Both the position numbers and the translations under genes were made by a program. Below the pieces are notes generated by a model. That model saw only the letters and a list, made by a program, of their open reading frames with translations. It made no database searches and had not been told where the DNA came from. From Isoptericola dokdonensis DS-3 (GTDB lineage: Bacteria > Actinomycetota > Actinomycetes > Actinomycetales > Cellulomonadaceae), in NCBI RefSeq assembly GCF_001636295.1, contig NZ_CP014209.1:2294001-2358000 (forward strand): DNA of 64,000 nt, given 5' to 3'. The first letter of the stretch is position 1; each line of letters opens with the position of its first letter. Below, piece by piece: positions 34,379-43,712 of this stretch.

Positions 34379-34935
34379 CGCGAGACCTCCGTCCCGACCG
34401 CGGGGACGGAGGAACCGGCGAGCTCGCCCCGCAGCTGCGCGAGCCCCCGGGACGCGGCCGACTTGACCGCTCCGACGGTGATGCCGAGGTCCTCGGCGAC
34501 CTCGCGCTCGCCGAGGTCGACGAGGTAGCGCAGCACCACGACCCGGCGCCGCCGCTCGGGCAACCTGGCCAGCGCCCGCACCAGCAGGTCCCGGTCGGCG
34601 TGAGCGTCGTCCGGCCCCGCCTGCCGGCCGTCGGGCAGGTCGTCCGCGGCGAGCAGGACCTCCCGGCGGTGCTTGCGCCACGTGTCGATCCGGGCGTTCG
34701 CCAGCACCTTGCGTGCGTAGGCGAGCGGGTCTCGCGCCCGGGCGCGCGGCCATGCGACGTACGTCCGCACGAGCGCCTGCTGGACGAGCTCCTCCGCGCG
34801 GTGCCGGTCGCCCGTGAGCAGGTAGGCCGTCCGGCCGAGCAGCGGCTCCGCCTGCGTCATGAACGCCTCGAACTCGGCGTCGCGATCGACGTCCCCCTCG
34901 GGTGCGACGACCACCGGCATCCACCGTTCCGGCAC
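34375..34935 (-). CDS. SigE-family ECF RNA polymerase sigma factor
   Basis: A 186-residue group 4 sigma factor. Region 2 is around FMTQAEPLLGRTAYLLTGDRHRAEELVQQALVRTYVAWPRA, with the SigE-family DPLAYARKVLANARID block. Region 4 is RRRRVVVLRYLVDLGEREVAEDLGITVGAVKSAASRGLAQL. The GTG at 34935 has AGAGG eight bases upstream; GTG 34941 and 34962 are in frame but less well placed. It is coupled to the probable anti-sigma gene, so the pair likely answers an envelope signal. Confidence 0.92.
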   Translation of the reverse strand: MPERWMPVVVAPEGDVDRDAEFEAFMTQAEPLLGRTAYLLTGDRHRAEELVQQALVRTYVAWPRARARDPLAYARKVLANARIDTWRKHRREVLLAADDLPDGRQAGPDDAHADRDLLVRALARLPERRRRVVVLRYLVDLGEREVAEDLGITVGAVKSAASRGLAQLRGELAGSSVPAVGTEVSR

Positions 34936-35087
34936 GGTCACGTCCTCTCGTAGCGCTGTCACACGGGGAACACGGGTGACGTCCGGGTAAGGTTGCCCGG
35001 CCCTCGGACCAGCGTCGTGGGCGTCCGGATGCCGGGCGGGTGGACCCGCCCTAGCGTCGTGCCTACCCCGACCCGGAGGCTCCCGTC

Positions 35088-36674
35088 ATGATCGAGACGT
35101 ACCCGGTCCTCACCCTCGTCCCGCCGGTGCTCGCCATCGTCCTGGTCGTCGCCACGCGGAAGGTGCTGCTCAGCCTGGGGGCGGGTGTCCTCGCGGCGGC
35201 GCTGCTCGTCGCGGACCTCGCCCCGCTCGACACCCTCCGGCTCGTCTGGGAGGCGTTCGCGGGGATCTTCTGGACGGACGGCGCGGTCAACACCTGGTAC
35301 GTGTACATCCTCGCGTTCGTGCTGATCCTCGGCGTGATCGCCGCGTTCATCATGATGTCCGGCGGCACGTCCGCGTTCGCCGACTGGGCGGTGCAGCGCA
35401 TCCGCACCCGCCGCGGCGCGCAGGTGCTGCCCGCGATCATGGGGATCGTCATCTTCATCGACGACTACTTCAACGCCCTCGCCGTCGGGCAGGTCGCCAA
35501 GCCGGTCACCGACCGGCACCGGGTCGCCCGCGCGAAGCTCGCCTACATCATCGACTCGACGTCCGCGCCCGTGTCGGTGCTCGCCCCGTTCTCGAGCTGG
35601 GGCGCCTACATCATGGGCATCCTCGCGCCGATCATCGCGGCCTCCACGCTCGGCATCTCCAGCGTGCAGGCCTTCCTCGGTGCCGCCGCGAACAACTTCT
35701 ACGCCATCGCCGCGGCGCTCACCGTGTGGCTCGTCGTCGTGCTGCGGCTCGACGTCGGCCCGATGCGCCGCGAGGAGCTCCGCGCCGTCGAGCACGGGCA
35801 GACGTTCGGCGACGACGCGACCGTCCCCGGCCAGCTCTCCGAGGACCTGCCCGTGCACGAGCCCGGCGCCAAGCGGGCGCTGTTCGTGCCGTTCGCGCTC
35901 CTCGTCCTGGGCGTGCTCGGCGGCATCGTGTGGACGGGGCACGCCGCCGCCGGGACCTGGTCGCCGGTGGAGATCCTCGCCGAGACCGACCCCGCCGGTT
36001 CCCTCCTCGTCGGCGGCGTCCTTGGTCTGGCGGCCGCGATCTACTACTACCTGCGCTACACCGCACCCAACCCGAGGTTCTCCCGGCAGCACTTCGGGCA
36101 GGGCTGGGTCGAGGGCGTCAAGGCCATGTGGCCCGCCGTGAGCATCCTGGTGCTCGCGTGGATGCTCACCGGCCTCATCGACCAGCTCGGCACCGGCGCG
36201 TACCTCGGCGGGCTCGTCGAGAGCGCCGACCTGTCCCCCGCCTGGCTCGTCCCCATCACGTTCGTCGTCGCCGCGGCGATGGCGTTCGCCACCGGGACGT
36301 CGTGGGGTTCCTTCGCGCTCCTGCTGCCGCTGGTCGGCGGCATCATGAACTCCGTCGGCGAGCCCGACCTGCTGCTCCCCGCCCTCGGCGCCGTCCTCGC
36401 CGGCGCCGTCCTCGGCGACCACGTCTCGCCCATCAGCGACACGACGATCCTGTCGTCCACCGGCGCCGGGTGCGACGTCATCGTGCACGTCGTCACGCAG
36501 CTCCCCTACGCGGGTGCCGCCGCCCTGGCCTCCCTCGTCGGGTACGTCGCCCTCGCCCTCGGTGCGGGGACCGCCGTCGGGCTGGCCGTCACCGTCGTCG
36601 TGCTGGTGGGCACGGTGCTGGTGGCCCGTGCCGTGAGCCGGCCCGTCGAGGAGTCCGTGCCCGCGACGACCTGA
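35088..36674 (+). CDS. NhaC-type Na+/H+ antiporter family protein
   Basis: A 528-residue protein with about 12-13 TM helices matching the NhaC/YheL antiporter family: IMGIVIFIDDYFNALAVG, IDSTSAPVSVLAPFSSWGAYI, FATGTSWGSFALLLPL and GDHVSPISDTTILSSTGAGCD. It exchanges cations for protons at the membrane or may carry organic acids, as some relatives do. GGAGG lies seven bases before the ATG. It stands alone. Confidence 0.92.
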   Translation: MIETYPVLTLVPPVLAIVLVVATRKVLLSLGAGVLAAALLVADLAPLDTLRLVWEAFAGIFWTDGAVNTWYVYILAFVLILGVIAAFIMMSGGTSAFADWAVQRIRTRRGAQVLPAIMGIVIFIDDYFNALAVGQVAKPVTDRHRVARAKLAYIIDSTSAPVSVLAPFSSWGAYIMGILAPIIAASTLGISSVQAFLGAAANNFYAIAAALTVWLVVVLRLDVGPMRREELRAVEHGQTFGDDATVPGQLSEDLPVHEPGAKRALFVPFALLVLGVLGGIVWTGHAAAGTWSPVEILAETDPAGSLLVGGVLGLAAAIYYYLRYTAPNPRFSRQHFGQGWVEGVKAMWPAVSILVLAWMLTGLIDQLGTGAYLGGLVESADLSPAWLVPITFVVAAAMAFATGTSWGSFALLLPLVGGIMNSVGEPDLLLPALGAVLAGAVLGDHVSPISDTTILSSTGAGCDVIVHVVTQLPYAGAAALASLVGYVALALGAGTAVGLAVTVVVLVGTVLVARAVSRPVEESVPATT

Positions 36675-36694
36675 CCGCCCGCGGGCCGCGACGG

Positions 36695-37543
36695 TCAGTC
36701 GGGCCGGCGCAGGGTGAGAGCGTGCCAGGTGCCCGGCCCGACCACGCCGTCCGACGGACGGTCGGACGCCGGGGCGGACGCCGACCGGAAGGCCCGCACC
36801 GCCTCCTCGGTGCCGGGACCGAACCGTCCGTCGGCCGGTACGCCGAGCAGCACCTGGGCGGCCCGCACCGCCTCGCCGTCGTCGCCGCGGCGCACCGTCA
36901 CGACGAGCCCCGGCCAGTCCAGCTGCCCGACGGTCGTGCACAGGAACCGCGTGCGCAGGCCTTGCTGGAAGGCGCGCACGGCGGCGCCGGCCGACGGCCC
37001 GAACACCCCGTCGGCGGCCACGTCCGCGCCGTGCGCCCGCAGCAGGTGCTGTGCGGGGCGCACGCGCCAGTTCTCCTCCTGGCGGGACCCGACCTTCACC
37101 AGCGGCCACGGCCGCGGGCCGGCCAGCAGCGTGCTGAGGAACGACCACGTCTCCTCGCCCGCCATCCCGTCGACGGTGAGCCCCCACGACTCCTGGAACG
37201 ACCGCACCCGCTCGGCCGTGCGCGGCCCGAACTCGCCGTCGACCACGAGCGGCGGGTCGCCCGGGGAGCGCGGCAGCCCGAACTGCTGGACCGCCCGCAC
37301 CGCGTGCCCGGAGTCGCCCCGCCGGGTGCCGACCACCAGGTGCGGCCACGTGCGCGCCCCCACCACGCCGTCGACGTCCAGGCCGTGCGCCGTCTGGAAC
37401 GCCCGCACGGCCGTGCGCGTCCGCGGGCCGAACACGCCGTCGGCCATCACCGCGTACCCCTGGTCGCGCAGCAGGTACTGCATCCCCTGGACGGCAGGCC
37501 CCTCGTCGCCGGTCCCGATCGCGCGCCACGGCTCCACGTTCAT
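36695..37543 (-). CDS. Protein of four peptidoglycan-binding (PGRP-type) repeats
   Basis: A 282-residue protein that is almost wholly four PG_binding_1 modules, each with a GDxGxAVxxxQ helix and a DGVFGPRTxxAVRAFQ helix. There is no signal peptide or TM segment, so it is either non-classically exported or cytosolic, which is unusual for this domain. The ATG at 37543 has GAGGGGG just upstream. The third repeat is the most divergent. It has no catalytic domain. Confidence 0.88.
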   Translation of the reverse strand: MNVEPWRAIGTGDEGPAVQGMQYLLRDQGYAVMADGVFGPRTRTAVRAFQTAHGLDVDGVVGARTWPHLVVGTRRGDSGHAVRAVQQFGLPRSPGDPPLVVDGEFGPRTAERVRSFQESWGLTVDGMAGEETWSFLSTLLAGPRPWPLVKVGSRQEENWRVRPAQHLLRAHGADVAADGVFGPSAGAAVRAFQQGLRTRFLCTTVGQLDWPGLVVTVRRGDDGEAVRAAQVLLGVPADGRFGPGTEEAVRAFRSASAPASDRPSDGVVGPGTWHALTLRRPD

Positions 37544-37654
37544 CCTGCCCCCTCGATGCCTCTCCGGGAGGGAGCGGGGGCGCACCGCCGCTGATACCCG
37601 GTCCGGGAGCGCCGAGGGGGCGACACACCCCCTGGCGACTGGCAGGATCGAGGC

Positions 37655-39340
37655 ATGCACCCTCGCGCCGGTCAGGTAGCCCTCCCCGAAGACCTCATCG
37701 ACGTCGACCAGGTGGTCGGCGCGTACTACGACCGCACCCCCGACGTCGACGACCCGGCCCAGCAGGTCGTGTTCGGCACGTCCGGCCACCGCGGCTCCTC
37801 GCTGGACTCCGCGTTCAACGAGGCCCACATCGCCGCGATCACCCAGGCGATCGTGGAGTACCGCGCAGCCCAGGGCACGGACGGTCCGCTGTTCATCGGC
37901 CGGGACACGCACGCCCTGTCGCTGCCGGCGTGGCAGACCGCGCTGGAGGTGCTGGCCGCCGCGGGCGTCACCGTCATGGTCGACGCCCGGGACTCGTTCA
38001 CCCCGACCCCGGCGGTGTCGCAGTCGATCCTCATCCACAACGGGGCGGCCACGGACGAGGGGGTGCGCACCTCCGGCCCCGGCCTGGCGGACGGCATCGT
38101 GGTGACGCCGTCCCACAACCCCCCGCGTGACGGCGGCTTCAAGTACAACCCGCCGCACGGCGGCCCGGCCGGGTCGGAGGCGACGGGCTGGATCGCGGAC
38201 CGCGCGAACGAGATCCTGCGCGGCGGCGGCCTGGCGTCGGTGCGCCGTGTGTCGCTCGAGGACGCGCTGGCCGCAGGCACGACGCACCGCCACGACTTCC
38301 TGTCGACCTACGTGGACGACCTGTCGAACGTCCTCGACCTGGAGGCGATCCGCGGTGCCGGGGTGCGGATCGGCGCCGACCCGCTCGGTGGCGCATCGGT
38401 GGAGTACTGGGGGGCGATCGGCGAGCGGTACGGCCTCGACCTGACCGTGGTGAACCCGCAGGTCGACCCCCGGTGGGCGTTCATGACGCTCGACTGGGAC
38501 GGCAAGATCCGGATGGACTGCTCGTCGCCGTCGGCGATGGCGTCCCTGGTGCACCAGATGCGGCCCGAGGGTGGCGGCGACGCCCCGTTCGACGTCGCGA
38601 CGGGCAACGACGCCGACTCCGACCGCCACGGCATCGTCACGCCCGACGCGGGGCTGATGAACCCGAACCACTACCTCGCGGTCGCGATCCGGTACCTGTA
38701 CGGCGGGGCGCGGCCCGACTGGCCGGCGGGTGCCGCGATCGGCAAGACGCTCGTGTCGTCGGCGCTGATCGACCGGGTCGCGGGCGACCTGGGACGCACC
38801 CTGACGGAGGTGCCGGTCGGCTTCAAGTGGTTCGTGCCCGGGCTGCTCACGGGCGAGGTCGGGTTCGGTGGCGAGGAGTCCGCGGGGGCGTCGTTCCTGC
38901 GCAAGGACGGCCGCGTCTGGTCGACCGACAAGGACGGCATCCTGCTCGCGCTGCTCGCGTCCGAGATCATCGCGACGACGGGGCGGACGCCGTCGGAGCA
39001 CCACGCCGACCTCGTGGACCGGTACGGACAGTCCTGGTACGCCCGCATGGACGCCGCCGCGTCGCGCGAGCAGAAGGCGCGGCTCGCGGCCCTGTCCCCC
39101 GAGCAGGTCACCTCCACGACGCTCGCCGGCGCGGAGATCACCGCGAAGCTCACCGAGGCGCCCGGCAACGGCGCGTCGATCGGTGGCCTCAAGGTCACCA
39201 CGGAGAACTCGTGGTTCGCCGCCCGGCCGTCCGGCACGGAGGACGTCTACAAGATCTACGCGGAGTCGTTCGTGTCCGCCGAGCACCTGGAGCAGGTGCA
39301 GGCCGAGGCCGAGCAGGTCGTGGGCGACGCCCTCGCCTGA
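37655..39340 (+). CDS. pgm: Phosphoglucomutase (alpha-D-glucose phosphate-specific)
   Basis: A 561-residue enzyme interconverting glucose 1-phosphate and glucose 6-phosphate. [11 protein letters not shown] is at the N-terminus and the phosphoserine loop is [17 protein letters not shown]. The Mg site is NDADSDRHG, the sugar loop [11 protein letters not shown] and the phosphate clamp [15 protein letters not shown]. The length is close to that of the E. coli Pgm type. A strong hairpin follows the stop. Confidence 0.97.
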   Translation: MHPRAGQVALPEDLIDVDQVVGAYYDRTPDVDDPAQQVVFGTSGHRGSSLDSAFNEAHIAAITQAIVEYRAAQGTDGPLFIGRDTHALSLPAWQTALEVLAAAGVTVMVDARDSFTPTPAVSQSILIHNGAATDEGVRTSGPGLADGIVVTPSHNPPRDGGFKYNPPHGGPAGSEATGWIADRANEILRGGGLASVRRVSLEDALAAGTTHRHDFLSTYVDDLSNVLDLEAIRGAGVRIGADPLGGASVEYWGAIGERYGLDLTVVNPQVDPRWAFMTLDWDGKIRMDCSSPSAMASLVHQMRPEGGGDAPFDVATGNDADSDRHGIVTPDAGLMNPNHYLAVAIRYLYGGARPDWPAGAAIGKTLVSSALIDRVAGDLGRTLTEVPVGFKWFVPGLLTGEVGFGGEESAGASFLRKDGRVWSTDKDGILLALLASEIIATTGRTPSEHHADLVDRYGQSWYARMDAAASREQKARLAALSPEQVTSTTLAGAEITAKLTEAPGNGASIGGLKVTTENSWFAARPSGTEDVYKIYAESFVSAEHLEQVQAEAEQVVGDALA

Positions 39341-39349
39341 CCCGCTGCC

Positions 39350-39386
39350 GCGCGTGCCCCCGTCCGCTGCGGTCGGGGGCACGCGC
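39350..39386. terminator. Bidirectional terminator hairpin
   Basis: 13-bp perfect arms (ending at 39362 and starting at 39374) with an 11-base loop lie between the convergent pgm and GNAT genes. Confidence 0.8.
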
Positions 39387-39389
39387 GCG

Positions 39390-39695
39390 TCACGGCCGGT
39401 CGACCAGGAGGTCCTGCTGCTCCGGGTGCCGGGCGATGTACGCCTTGATGAACGGGCACAGCGGGACCACGCGCTCGCCGGCGGCCCGGACGGTGGCGAG
39501 CGCCCCGGCGGCCAGGGCGGAGCCGACGCCCTGCCCCTCGAACTCGGGCGACACCTCGGTGTGCGTGAAGGTGACGACGCCGTCGCGGCGCCGGTAGTAG
39601 GCGCCGCCCGCCTCGGTACCGTCGTCGAGCAGGGCGAGGAAGACGCGGCGGTCGGGGTCGTCGCGGACGGTCACGGCAGGTCGTGGGTCGGTCAT
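39390..39695 (-). CDS. Short GNAT N-acetyltransferase (PF14542-like), copy 2
   Basis: A 101-residue minimal acetyltransferase: THTEVSPEFEGQGVGSALAAGAL gives the acetyl-CoA pyrophosphate loop and CPFIKAYIARHPEQQDLL is the typical C-terminal end. Its ATG shares one base with the stop of the upstream gene (TGATG), and the two proteins are paralogous, so this is a tandem duplication. Substrate unknown. Confidence 0.88.
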   Translation of the reverse strand: MTDPRPAVTVRDDPDRRVFLALLDDGTEAGGAYYRRRDGVVTFTHTEVSPEFEGQGVGSALAAGALATVRAAGERVVPLCPFIKAYIARHPEQQDLLVDRP

Positions 39696-40027
39696 CAGGC
39701 CATCGTGCCCTGGTGATCGTCCTCGGACCAGAGCACGTCCTGGGACTCGGGGTGCCGGTCGAACCACCGGGCGACGTACCAGCAGTCGGGCCGCACGCGC
39801 AGGTCGGCGGAGCGGGCGTCGTCGAGGACGTGGGCGACCAGGGCCGCGGCCACGCCGTGGCCGCGGAACTCCGGGACCACGACGGTGCTGGGGATGGTGA
39901 CGACCTGGTCGGTGCACTCGTAGCGCAGGACCCCGACGACCCGGGCCTCGCCGTCGACGACGACGGACGCCTCGTACCGCTGGTGGTCCGCGTCGTGGCG
40001 GACGTCGATGTCGACGGTGGTGGTCAC
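39695..40027 (-). CDS. Short GNAT N-acetyltransferase (PF14542-like), copy 1
   Basis: A 110-residue acetyltransferase with PEFRGHGVAAALVAHVL and the end DCWYVARWFDRHPESQDVLW, aligned throughout with its neighbour at 39390. The GTG at 40027 is the only start that fits; the ribosome site is weak. It is the first gene of the two-gene unit. Confidence 0.87.
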   Translation of the reverse strand: MTTTVDIDVRHDADHQRYEASVVVDGEARVVGVLRYECTDQVVTIPSTVVVPEFRGHGVAAALVAHVLDDARSADLRVRPDCWYVARWFDRHPESQDVLWSEDDHQGTMA

Positions 40028-40096
40028 CCCAGGCAATCTACCCGCAACGGCCGACGGCGGGGCGGCCTCGGCGCCACGGAACGGCCGTGACGCAGC

Positions 40097-40133
40097 ACGT
40101 GGCAGCCGAGCCCCCTGCGCTCTGCTGCCACGT
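40097..40133. terminator. Hairpin between VIT-type and GNAT genes
   Basis: Perfect 10-bp arms (40097-40106 and 40124-40133) with a 17-base loop lie in the 176-bp gap downstream of the VIT1-type gene. A second small CCCGGG pair is nearby at about 40183-40201. It probably separates that gene from the GNAT pair. Confidence 0.6.
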
Positions 40134-40203
40134 CCGACGTGGCCTCCACGCTGCTCGATCGGTCCGACCCGTGCAAGGTCTCCCGGGGATTTCACCCGGG
40201 TGG

Positions 40204-41295
40204 TCAGGCGACGGTGGTGCCGAACGCGAGACCCAGCCCGTAGGTGACGGCGGCGGCACCGAACCCGATGACGAGCTGGCGCAGGGCGCGCGACACCGGC
40301 GACGTGCCGGACAGCAGTCCGGTGACGGCGCCGGTGACGGCGAGGCAGACACCGACGAGCACGCTCGCGACGACCACGGCCGTCATGCCCTCGAGGCCCA
40401 GCAGGTACGGCAGCACGGGCACGATCGCGCCCGACGCGAAGAAGCAGAAGCTGGAGATCGCGGCGCCCCACGCCGTGCCGTGGGTCTCGAGGTCGTCCCC
40501 GGCCGCCGCCTCGGCGTCGGCGTCGATGCCCTCGGTGACCCCCGTCGCCGCGAGGCGGGACAGCACGAGGTCGGCCCGCTGCTGCGCGTCGCCGGCGTCC
40601 ATGCCGCGCGCCCGGTAGACGAGGGCGAGCTCGTTGGCGTCGACGTCGAGGTCGGGCAGGGCGCGGGCCGTCTCCGGGTCGGGGTTCGACGCCTCCAGCA
40701 GCTCGCGCTGGGACCGCACCGAGATGAACTCCCCCGCGCCCATGGACAGCGCCCCGGCCAGCAGGCCCGCGACGCCCGTGACGAGCACGGTGCCCGTCGC
40801 GACACCGGACGCCCCCACGCCGAGCACGAGGGCGAGGTTCGACACGAGGCCGTCGTTCGCGCCGAAGACGGCGGCGCGGAACGTCCCGGAGAGGCGGTTG
40901 CGGCCGCGCGTCGCCAGGGACCGCACGACCTCCTCGTGGATCTGCTCGTCCGCCGCCATCCGCGCCGTCGCGTGCTCCTCGCGCCCGTACACCGAGCGGG
41001 CCTCGGCGCGCTGCACGAGCGCGAGGACGAACACCCCGCCGAACCGGCGCGCGAGGAACGCGAGGAACCGGGTGCGCACGTCACCCTGGAGCGGCATGCC
41101 GACGTCGTCGCCGAGCAGGTCCAGCCAGTGCTGCTCGTGCCGCTTCTCCGCCGCGGCGAGGGCCAGCAGGATCTCCCGCTCCTCCCCCGAACGTCGGGAC
41201 GCGAGGTCCCGGTAGACGGCGGCCTCCGCGCGCTCCGCGGCGAGGTACCGGCGCCAGCGGCGGATGTCGGCCGGGGTGCGAGCGGGTGCGTCCAT
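40204..41295 (-). CDS. VIT1/CCC1-family transporter with N-terminal ferritin-like domain
   Basis: A 363-residue protein. Residues about 1-140 are rubrerythrin/ferritin-like (AERAEAAVYRDLA, AEKRHEQHWLDLL, ADEQIHEEVV), which supplies a di-iron type site. The rest is the VIT1 membrane domain with VFGANDGLVSNLALVLGV and GALSMGAGEFISVRSQREL. Such fusions export iron or manganese to protect the cell from excess metal. Start ATG 41295 with GAGGG close before it. Confidence 0.92.
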   Translation of the reverse strand: MDAPARTPADIRRWRRYLAAERAEAAVYRDLASRRSGEEREILLALAAAEKRHEQHWLDLLGDDVGMPLQGDVRTRFLAFLARRFGGVFVLALVQRAEARSVYGREEHATARMAADEQIHEEVVRSLATRGRNRLSGTFRAAVFGANDGLVSNLALVLGVGASGVATGTVLVTGVAGLLAGALSMGAGEFISVRSQRELLEASNPDPETARALPDLDVDANELALVYRARGMDAGDAQQRADLVLSRLAATGVTEGIDADAEAAAGDDLETHGTAWGAAISSFCFFASGAIVPVLPYLLGLEGMTAVVVASVLVGVCLAVTGAVTGLLSGTSPVSRALRQLVIGFGAAAVTYGLGLAFGTTVA

Positions 41296-41429
41296 GACCC
41301 TCATCATCGCCGCAGGTGGTCGCGCACGGGTTCCGGCCGCCCGACCTGGGCGTCTGCGGACGCCGGGACGGTCGTTTTCGGGCGTCCGTACCTGTACCGT
41401 TCACCCGACTGTCACCGGGGGAGGGCACA

Positions 41430-41510
41430 ATGGACCTGTCGCCCGTCCAGGCGACGTTCCACCGAGGGAAGACAGACGGAATCTGCGGAATCCGAGGGAC
41501 ATCGGCGTGA
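41430..41510 (+). CDS. Short leader ORF coupled to RNase H-like gene
   Basis: A 26-codon frame (MDLSPVQATF...GICGIRGTSA) starts at an ATG with GGGAGGG five bases upstream, the best ribosome site in this region. Its TGA overlaps the GTG of the next gene (GTGA). It could be a real small protein or a translational leader. No homology is recognised. GTTC/GTCACC units lie just before it (41399-41420). Confidence 0.45.
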   Translation: MDLSPVQATFHRGKTDGICGIRGTSA

Positions 41511-42100
41511 TCATTGTCAGCACCGACGGCACCGGCCCGCGCGACGGCGGCGCGATCGGCTGGGCCTGGGTGGCCCACGGCTCGGGCCGGTTCGACTCCG
41601 GTGGTGCCGCCGACGGCACCGCCCAGGTCGCCGAGCTCGTCGCGCTGCGCCAGGCGGTCGAGGCCCACCCCGGCGACGAGCCTCTGTTCGTGGAGGCGTC
41701 GTCGCAGTACGCGGTGCGGTGCGCGTCGGAGTGGCTGGACGCCTGGAAGGCGCAGGGCTGGCGGACGGCGTCCGGCGGTGAGGTCCCCCACCTCGACCTG
41801 GTGCGGGGGATCGACGACGTCGTGACCGGCCGCGGCGGTCCCGTCCGGTTCCGGTGGGCGCGCGGGCACGTCGACAGCCCCTTCACGCAGCGGGCCCAGG
41901 AGCTCGCCCGCCTCGCCGCGGAGGACTGGGCCGCCGGCCGCGGCGACCTCGACGGCACCCTGCTCGCCGACCCGATCGACAGCGCCGCCACCCCGGCCGA
42001 GCGCCAGCCCGAGCCCGTGGGGGCGCGGCACGGCCGCGACGACCACCGCGGCCCGGTCACCTCCGGCCCCGACTGGGAGCTCGGCACCCTGTTCGACTGA
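41507..42100 (+). CDS. RNase H-fold protein
   Basis: A 197-residue protein with the RNase HI order: first strand VSTDGTGPRDGGAIGWAWV (Asp7), AQVAELVALRQAVEA (Glu), EASSQYAVRCASEWL, and the late RWARGHVDSPFTQRAQELARLAA with His and Asp. It resembles actinobacterial RNase H-like proteins with a C-terminal low-complexity tail of 50 residues. It may cleave RNA-DNA hybrids. The GTG at 41507 is coupled to the short leader ORF. Confidence 0.82.
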   Translation: MIIVSTDGTGPRDGGAIGWAWVAHGSGRFDSGGAADGTAQVAELVALRQAVEAHPGDEPLFVEASSQYAVRCASEWLDAWKAQGWRTASGGEVPHLDLVRGIDDVVTGRGGPVRFRWARGHVDSPFTQRAQELARLAAEDWAAGRGDLDGTLLADPIDSAATPAERQPEPVGARHGRDDHRGPVTSGPDWELGTLFD

Positions 42101-42133
42101 CCGGTGCCCGACCGCGACGTCTTCGGTCCCGTT

Positions 42134-42203
42134 CCGCGGTGCGTCGTCGTCGGACGGGAAGCGCAGGTCGCGCAGCGACCGTGAGCGCGACGACGCACCG
42201 CGG
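42134..42203. terminator. Nested bidirectional hairpin
   Basis: Perfect 16-bp arms (42134-42149 and 42188-42203) enclose a 38-base loop that holds its own small hairpin (GGTCGC/GCGACC). It lies between the convergent RNase H-like and flotillin genes. Confidence 0.78.
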
Positions 42204-42225
42204 GGACGGGCCGGCCGTCACCCCA

Positions 42226-43671
42226 TCAGTTGGACGACCCGTTCGAGGCCGGGACCTCCTTGGCCGCCAGCCCGGAGATGAGCTGGTTGATGTCGACGCC
42301 GGTCAGCTCCTTGATGACGGCCTGTCCCTCACCGAGGACGTTCGAGACGTTCTTGGTGAGCGCGGACGCACCGTCGGTGGAGATCACGGTCATGCCCTGG
42401 ATGGCCGCCATCGGCTCGGCGGCGGCGCGGACGATCTCGGGCAGGCGCTCGATGAGCTCCTGCACGAGGGCGGCCTCGCCGTACTTCTTCAGCGCCTCCG
42501 CCTTGGCGTCGGTCGCGATGGCCTCGGCGCGGCCCTCCGCCTCGGTGGCGGCGGCGCGCGCCTCACCCTCGGCGCGGATACCGGCGGCGAGCGCCACCTG
42601 GCGGTCACGCTCGGCCTCACCGGCACGACGGACGGCCTCGGCGGCCGCCTCGGCGTCCTGGAGGGCGGCACGCTTGTTCGCCTCGGCGATGGTGGTGCGC
42701 TTGAACGCGTCGGCCTCGGTCGCGGCGTTCTGCGAGTCGCGGCGGGCGTTGGCGTCCTGGACCTCGGCGTACGCCTTGGCCTCGGCCGGCTTGCGCACCT
42801 CGATGTCGAGGCGCTCCTGCTCCACGCGGGCCTTCTCGGACAGCGCCTCACGCTCCTGCTGCGCGACCAGGCGGTCCTGCTCGGCACGCGCGAGCTGGCC
42901 GGCGGCCTCGGCCTCGGCCTGGGCGCGGTCGGTCTCGGCCTTGATGGACGACTTGCGCAGGTCGAGCGCCTTCTGCCGCTCGGCGATCTGCTCGGCGGCC
43001 TCGATGACGGCGAACTCCGACGCCCGGCGTGCCTCGGCCTCGGAGACCTCGGCGACCTGGCGGGCGCGGGCGGACTCGGCACGGCCCAGGTTCGCGAGGT
43101 AGTCGGAGCCGGGCGTGGAGATGTCGGAGATGTTGAGGATGTCGACCTGGAGGCCCTGCTCGGCGAGGTCGATCTTCGTCGACTCGACGACGCGGTCGGA
43201 CAGCCCCTTGCGGTCGGAGATGATCTCCTCGATCGTCATGTCGCCGACGATGGAGCGCAGCGAGCCCTCGAGGGACTCGGCGATGATCTCCGTGAGGAGC
43301 TCCTGCTGGGAGAGGAACCGCTGGGCGGCACGGCGCACGCCCTCCTCGTCACCGCGAACCTTGAAGTTGATCGACGCCTTGATGGCGATCTTGATGCGCT
43401 TGGAGTCGACGCCCTCGACGGTGATGCCGATCTGGCGCTGCTCCAGGGAGATCGCGAAGCCCTGCTGGAGGATCGGCCAGACGAACGTGCGGCCGCCGAT
43501 GACGACCTTCTGGCCCTGGACGTCCTTGCGGCCGGCACCGCGACCGACGATGACGAGCGCCTGGTTCGGGGGGACGCGGCGGATGCGCTGTGCGACGAAG
43601 ACGCCGATCGCCAGGAAGGCGACGACGACGGCGGCCACCGCGATGGTGGTCACGAAGGATGAGTCGTTCAT
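42226..43671 (-). CDS. Flotillin-like SPFH-domain protein
   Basis: A 481-residue protein. One N-terminal TM helix (TIAVAAVVVAFLAIGVFVA) precedes an SPFH/PHB domain (about 35-210), and a long Ala/Glu-rich coiled coil (about 210-400, with EAEARRASEFAVIEAAEQIAERQ) leads to a flotillin-type end. It organises membrane microdomains. The ATG at 43671 has no clear ribosome site. An NfeD-like gene sits directly upstream in the same direction, the usual flotillin/NfeD operon. Confidence 0.93.
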   Translation of the reverse strand: MNDSSFVTTIAVAAVVVAFLAIGVFVAQRIRRVPPNQALVIVGRGAGRKDVQGQKVVIGGRTFVWPILQQGFAISLEQRQIGITVEGVDSKRIKIAIKASINFKVRGDEEGVRRAAQRFLSQQELLTEIIAESLEGSLRSIVGDMTIEEIISDRKGLSDRVVESTKIDLAEQGLQVDILNISDISTPGSDYLANLGRAESARARQVAEVSEAEARRASEFAVIEAAEQIAERQKALDLRKSSIKAETDRAQAEAEAAGQLARAEQDRLVAQQEREALSEKARVEQERLDIEVRKPAEAKAYAEVQDANARRDSQNAATEADAFKRTTIAEANKRAALQDAEAAAEAVRRAGEAERDRQVALAAGIRAEGEARAAATEAEGRAEAIATDAKAEALKKYGEAALVQELIERLPEIVRAAAEPMAAIQGMTVISTDGASALTKNVSNVLGEGQAVIKELTGVDINQLISGLAAKEVPASNGSSN

Positions 43672-43712
43672 GGTGTGCGCGCCGGGGGCGCGGTTCCTCT
43701 CTGGTGGGTTGT

